A stretch of DNA of 8,424 nt from Acidobacteriota bacterium (GTDB taxonomy: Bacteria > Acidobacteriota > Terriglobia > UBA7540 > JAPUME01), in contig JAPUME010000261.1 of assembly GCA_027294185.1 (NCBI GenBank), positions 1-8,424 on the forward strand, written 5' to 3'. Within the stretch, counting starts at the first letter, position 1; each line of letters starts with the position of its first letter. Shown here piece by piece: positions 6,208 to 8,424 of this stretch. The position numbers and the translations under genes were made by a program. The notes below the pieces were generated by a model. The model was not told the DNA's origin and did no database searches. It saw only the letters and a list, made by a program, of their open reading frames with translations.

Positions 6208-6647
6208 AGCTGTTTAGTCTTCAGGCGGAGCCTGCCAAACCCACGCAGCAAGCATCCCTGCATAAGGAAAGTTTTCCCGGCTGGAGGGCCGTAAGCAGGA
6301 ACGGTAAAATAAGCGACGAACGTAGCGAGTCCCAGTAAGACAATTACTCCAATCAGCAAAAAATGCGTTGTCTCGGGATAGACAAGCGGTTCCACATAAT
6401 GGGCGATGAACGATCCACGATAGCTTACCGCACCGGCGCGCTCCAGGCACCATTGCTCCAGGTAGGTCAATGGACACGGCCAGGGAAGCAGCAGGTTTTT
6501 TGCCACCGCGTAAGCCACCCCGGCCAGATGAACCACGCGCCAGCGCGGGTGGCGGCGCAAAAGAACAACACCCGACACGAGAAAACATATCCACGCCAGA
6601 TGCAAAATCAGAACCGCTTCCGCCGCTCGCATTATCCACACGGACAT
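6204..6647 (-). CDS. DUF2784 family membrane protein
   Basis: A 147-residue integral membrane protein of unknown function. About three hydrophobic segments are visible (~8-30, ~36-56 and ~95-117). The family-typical core is present: a first helix with HLAW/F, VHLAGVAYA, then CPLTYLEQW (58-66) and YRGSFIAHYVEPLVYP (76-91). The start at 6647 is well supported by AGGGAGAGG immediately upstream (plus-strand 6651-6659). The gene overlaps tlyA by 4 bases (ATGA) and lies 119 bases after ispA, a place often held by dxs in other bacteria. The C-terminus after the last helix (~118-147) is basic and probably cytoplasmic. The DUF assignment rests on motif recognition; no biochemical role is established for the family. 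Confidence 0.85.
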   Translation of the reverse strand: MSVWIMRAAEAVLILHLAWICFLVSGVVLLRRHPRWRVVHLAGVAYAVAKNLLLPWPCPLTYLEQWCLERAGAVSYRGSFIAHYVEPLVYPETTHFLLIGVIVLLGLATFVAYFTVPAYGPPAGKTFLMQGCLLRGFGRLRLKTKQL

Positions 6648-6660
6648 GACCCTCTCCCTG

Positions 6661-6698
6661 CTGAAGCCGGACCTGAACAGCCGGGGGACCTGCTTCAG
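6661..6698 (-). other. inverted repeat just upstream of the DUF2784 ribosome site
   Basis: CTGAAGC (6661-6667) and GCTTCAG (6692-6698) are perfect 7-base complements separated by 24 GC-rich bases. The stem starts 1-2 bases before the ribosome binding site (6651-6659, read on the - strand), so in the transcript it would sit directly against the DUF2784/tlyA translation start. It could be a processing site, an operator or a translation-control hairpin. It lacks a U-tract and so is not a convincing terminator for ispA. Confidence 0.35.
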
Positions 6699-6766
6699 TT
6701 TAGCACTCTAAAGCCATGACAACTCAGAGGTGCGCAGCGGGGGACGCCTCTTGCGGGGAGGAGTGG

Positions 6767-7669
6767 TCAGGAAGTTCTTTTCAGGAGGTAACGGGCAATC
6801 TCTTTCAGATTCGCTGCTTTCTCACCGAAGGGAGCCAATGCACCGCAGGCTTCCTCAACCATTTGCGCCGTCATGGCACGGGATTTCTCGACACCGTAAA
6901 GCGCCGGATAGGTAGCCTTCTCGTGCTCGGCGTCTTTCCCGGGCGCTTTGCCCAGCTCCTCGCGCGACCCGACGACATCGAGCAGGTCATCAACGATTTG
7001 GAAAGCCAGGCCGACTTTCTCCCCGTAGACACTGACTTTTTTCAAATCCCCCTCGCCTGCTCCGGCCAATATGGCCCCCGTGCGGACCGAGGCCCGAAAC
7101 AGGGCGCCGGTCTTTGAGGCATGGATGTATTCGAGCGTTCGGGCGTCTGGTGGCTTCGCTTCGGCTTCGAGGTCGGCTACCTGTCCTCCGATCATACCGC
7201 CGAGCGTACCGATGGCTCGTGCCAGCTCGCGGTTCACTCGAAGACAGCGTTCGGGCGGGATGTCGGGTGATTCGGCCAAAACCTGAAAAGCCAGAGTCAA
7301 CAGGCCATCACCGGCCAGAATCGCCGTGGCCTCGCCGAAAGCCACATGGCAGGAGGGTTTGCCCCGGCGCAGCTCATCGTTGTCGAGCGCGGGGAGATCA
7401 TCGTGGATGAGCGAGTAGGTATGGATCAGTTCCAGCGCAGAGGCAGGAGGGAGGAGGGGACCGTCGTTGTCCCTAAAAAGTCTACCCGCCTCAAGACAGA
7501 GGACAGGCCGTATGCGCTTCCCTCCCGCGAAGACCGCGTAGCGCATGGCCCGGTGGATCGAGTTCGGGACCACCTCGGCGCCCGGCAGCAACTTCTCCAG
7601 AGTGCGATCCACCCTGGCGCGCTGCTGCTCCAGGAACTGCCCCAGCTTGGGAGAAGGAACGACACTCAA
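6767..7669 (-). CDS. ispA: farnesyl diphosphate synthase (short-chain polyprenyl synthase)
   Basis: A trans-prenyltransferase that condenses IPP with DMAPP and GPP to farnesyl diphosphate, the precursor of undecaprenyl phosphate, quinone side chains and hopanoids or carotenoids. Its 300 residues match the IspA family length. Motifs: GGKRIRP (49-55); the first Asp-rich motif DDLPALDND (90-98) followed by RRGKPS (101-106); GGQ (161-163); KTG (186-188); FQIVDDLLD (223-231), which contains the second Asp-rich motif; and KATYP (251-255). The HTYSLIHDDLP context before the first motif is typical of bacterial FPP synthase, but a GGPP product is possible. The start appears to be TTG at 7667-7669, with AAGG 6 bases upstream overlapping the xseB stop codon. 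The N-terminus then aligns in length with IspA, and the next in-frame ATG would cut into the fold. It follows xseB by 8 bases, clearly the same operon. Confidence 0.95.
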   Translation of the reverse strand: MSVVPSPKLGQFLEQQRARVDRTLEKLLPGAEVVPNSIHRAMRYAVFAGGKRIRPVLCLEAGRLFRDNDGPLLPPASALELIHTYSLIHDDLPALDNDELRRGKPSCHVAFGEATAILAGDGLLTLAFQVLAESPDIPPERCLRVNRELARAIGTLGGMIGGQVADLEAEAKPPDARTLEYIHASKTGALFRASVRTGAILAGAGEGDLKKVSVYGEKVGLAFQIVDDLLDVVGSREELGKAPGKDAEHEKATYPALYGVEKSRAMTAQMVEEACGALAPFGEKAANLKEIARYLLKRTS

Positions 7670-7677
7670 GGTGCGCC

Positions 7678-7938
7678 TTAGTCCTCTTCCCCGGGACGGA
7701 AAGGTTCCCGGGCCATTTTGCCGCCGGTCTTCTTGAGGAGAATCTCCACCTTCCCCTCAGCCTCCCCCAGTTGCTTGTGACAGACTTCCGAGAGGCGCAT
7801 CCCCTCCTCAAACAACTGGAGAGCCTTCTCCAGGTGCAGGTCGGCGTCCTCCAACTGTTGCACGATGTTGTCGAGACGCTCCAGATTCTTCTCAAATCCC
7901 TCTCGGGTCCCGCTTCCACTCTTGGATGCTGATGGCAT
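7678..7938 (-). CDS. xseB: exodeoxyribonuclease VII small subunit
   Basis: XseB is the small helical subunit of exonuclease VII. It associates with the large subunit XseA to make a nuclease that degrades single-stranded DNA from both ends to oligonucleotides. The 86-residue protein shows the family pattern of two amphipathic helices: FEKNLERLDNIVQQLEDADL (~15-34), then LEKALQLFEEGMRLSEVCHKQL and EGKVEILL. I chose the ATG at 7936-7938 because AGGTGA (plus-strand 7946-7951) lies 7 bases upstream. The frame extends to a TTG at 7986, but that extension is proline/glycine-rich, lacks a ribosome site and is unlike the family. The low-complexity leader (PSASKSGSGT) is still slightly long. ispA follows after 8 bases. 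XseA is not the upstream neighbour, as it often is elsewhere. Confidence 0.93.
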   Translation of the reverse strand: MPSASKSGSGTREGFEKNLERLDNIVQQLEDADLHLEKALQLFEEGMRLSEVCHKQLGEAEGKVEILLKKTGGKMAREPFRPGEED

Positions 7939-7978
7939 GGCATTTTCACCTGGGCTTCTTTGGCCGACCGCCGGCGGT

Positions 7979-8014
7979 AAGTTCAATGTTGGTTCGAGCC
8001 GCCCTCGGAGTCAA
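7979..8014 (-). promoter_or_regulatory. possible promoter for xseB-ispA
   Basis: On the - strand TTGACT (plus-strand 8009-8014, 5/6 match to TTGACA) is followed after 17 bases by CAACAT (plus-strand 7986-7991, only 3/6 match to TATAAT). Transcription would begin near 7979, about 40 bases before the xseB ATG. The -35 element is good and the -10 poor, so this is only a candidate. Confidence 0.3.
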
Positions 8015-8045
8015 GTCCCCAGAAAACTCCCCGTCACAGGGCCGG

Positions 8046-8084
8046 AAACTTTCACCTTAAACTTGCACCCGAAACTTACGAATG
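8046..8084. repeat. three short direct repeats at exact 13-base spacing
   Basis: AAACTT occurs at 8046-8051, 8059-8064 and 8072-8077, spaced exactly 13 bases apart. The first two full units (8046-8058 and 8059-8071) agree at 10 of 13 positions (AAACTT, then T/G, CACC, then two differences); the third matches only in its first six bases. The array lies between the methyltransferase stop and the xseB promoter candidate. It could be a binding-site array or a decayed tandem repeat. Confidence 0.4.
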
Positions 8085-8089
8085 ATATC

Positions 8090-8424
8090 TCAATTTATCT
8101 GCCCGATTATGGGACGACTTTCGGTTCCCTTCCCGGACGGGCGATTCTCCGTCTCCCGGCGAACCGCCTTTCGGATCATGCGGATATGATCCGGCGTGGT
8201 ACCACAGCAACCGCCGACCACCGCCGCCCCTGCCTGAACGAACCTGCCTGAATATTCAGCCATGGATTCAGGAGAGCTTTCGTAGATATATCGACCCTCA
8301 ACCTTGCGAGGGATTCCGGCGTTCGGTTGAGCAGAAAGTTTCCGGGTGGTGGCCGAAGCCATGCGCTTTAAGGTCTTGAGCATGGAGGCAGGTCCGACGC
8401 CGCAATTAAGCCCGATAACATCTG
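8090..8424 (-). CDS. homocysteine S-methyltransferase, C-terminal part (5' end outside the window)
   Basis: The C-terminal ~110 residues of a zinc-dependent homocysteine methyltransferase, the enzyme class (MetH N-terminal module, YitJ, BHMT, MmuM) that transfers a methyl group to homocysteine to make methionine. The frame is open through the right edge. It reads DVIGLNCGVGP at the start of the visible part, with zinc-ligand Cys in NCGVGP, and continues to GGCCGTTPDHIRMI, whose two adjacent cysteines complete the zinc site at fragment residues ~72-73. The NCGVGP and GGCCGTTP wording is that of the MetH/YitJ branch. The protein ends only ~35 residues after the CC pair, so no folate-binding, cobalamin or methylenetetrahydrofolate-reductase module follows. 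It is therefore a stand-alone unit, or the final domain of a longer protein whose N-terminus is out of view. The methyl donor cannot be inferred. Confidence 0.88.
   Translation of the reverse strand, partial: DVIGLNCGVGPASMLKTLKRMASATTRKLSAQPNAGIPRKVEGRYIYESSPESMAEYSGRFVQAGAAVVGGCCGTTPDHIRMIRKAVRRETENRPSGKGTESRPIIGQIN

Noticed and set aside
6716..7117. 133-residue open frame on the + strand
   Set aside because: It is antisense to the C-terminal third of ispA, with no motif of its own.
7939..7986. Longer xseB starting at TTG 7986 (102 residues)
   Set aside because: The ATG at 7938 has a good ribosome site at proper spacing, and the extension is unlike the family.
8031..8045. CCC/GGG stem as a terminator for the methyltransferase gene
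   Set aside because: Only 3 bp of convincing pairing and a weak T-run on the - strand.

Overview
The window reads as ordinary chromosomal DNA of a high-GC, free-living bacterium. It holds housekeeping genes for lysine/peptidoglycan, NADP, isoprenoid, rRNA-modification, DNA-repair and methionine functions, plus two phosphatases of the SpoIIE/RsbU family. I see no transposase, integrase, phage, CRISPR or plasmid gene. The mix of GAF-SpoIIE phosphatases, a DUF2784 membrane protein and an ispA/tlyA/nadK cluster would suit Acidobacteriota or a similar phylum. That placement is a weak inference from family content, because no marker gene is present.

Layout, left to right. Positions 1-394 (+) carry the C-terminal end of a PP2C/SpoIIE-type phosphatase. 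A convergent miniature zinc-ribbon protein lies at 504-638 (-), possibly read from a promoter that would give a nearly leaderless mRNA. The next ~685 bases (639-1323) have no convincing gene. They do have clear RNA-like structure: two mutually exclusive hairpins near 758-788, an 11-bp stem at 822-868, and a good candidate intrinsic terminator on the + strand ending at 1042. A second, complete phosphatase with two GAF domains runs 1324-3072 (+), followed 37 bases later by lysA (3110-4375, +).

The rest of the window is on the - strand. Read in the direction of transcription, the order is: the C-terminal end of a homocysteine S-methyltransferase (8424-8090), xseB (7938-7678), ispA (7669-6767, probable TTG start), a DUF2784 membrane protein (6647-6204), tlyA (6207-5440, 4-base ATGA overlap with DUF2784) and nadK (5243-4362). 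nadK and lysA converge and overlap by 14 bases. The cluster resembles the widespread order xseA-xseB-ispA-dxs-tlyA-nadK. Here xseA and dxs are not in their usual places: the methyltransferase stands before xseB, and DUF2784 stands between ispA and tlyA.

How they work together. The phosphatases probably belong to partner-switching control, where they would dephosphorylate STAS-domain anti-sigma-factor antagonists; no STAS protein or kinase is in view. lysA makes lysine from meso-diaminopimelate, NadK makes NADP+, IspA makes farnesyl diphosphate, TlyA methylates rRNA and XseB is the small subunit of exonuclease VII. I did not find a clear new multi-gene system. The most interesting stretch is the structured noncoding region 639-1042.
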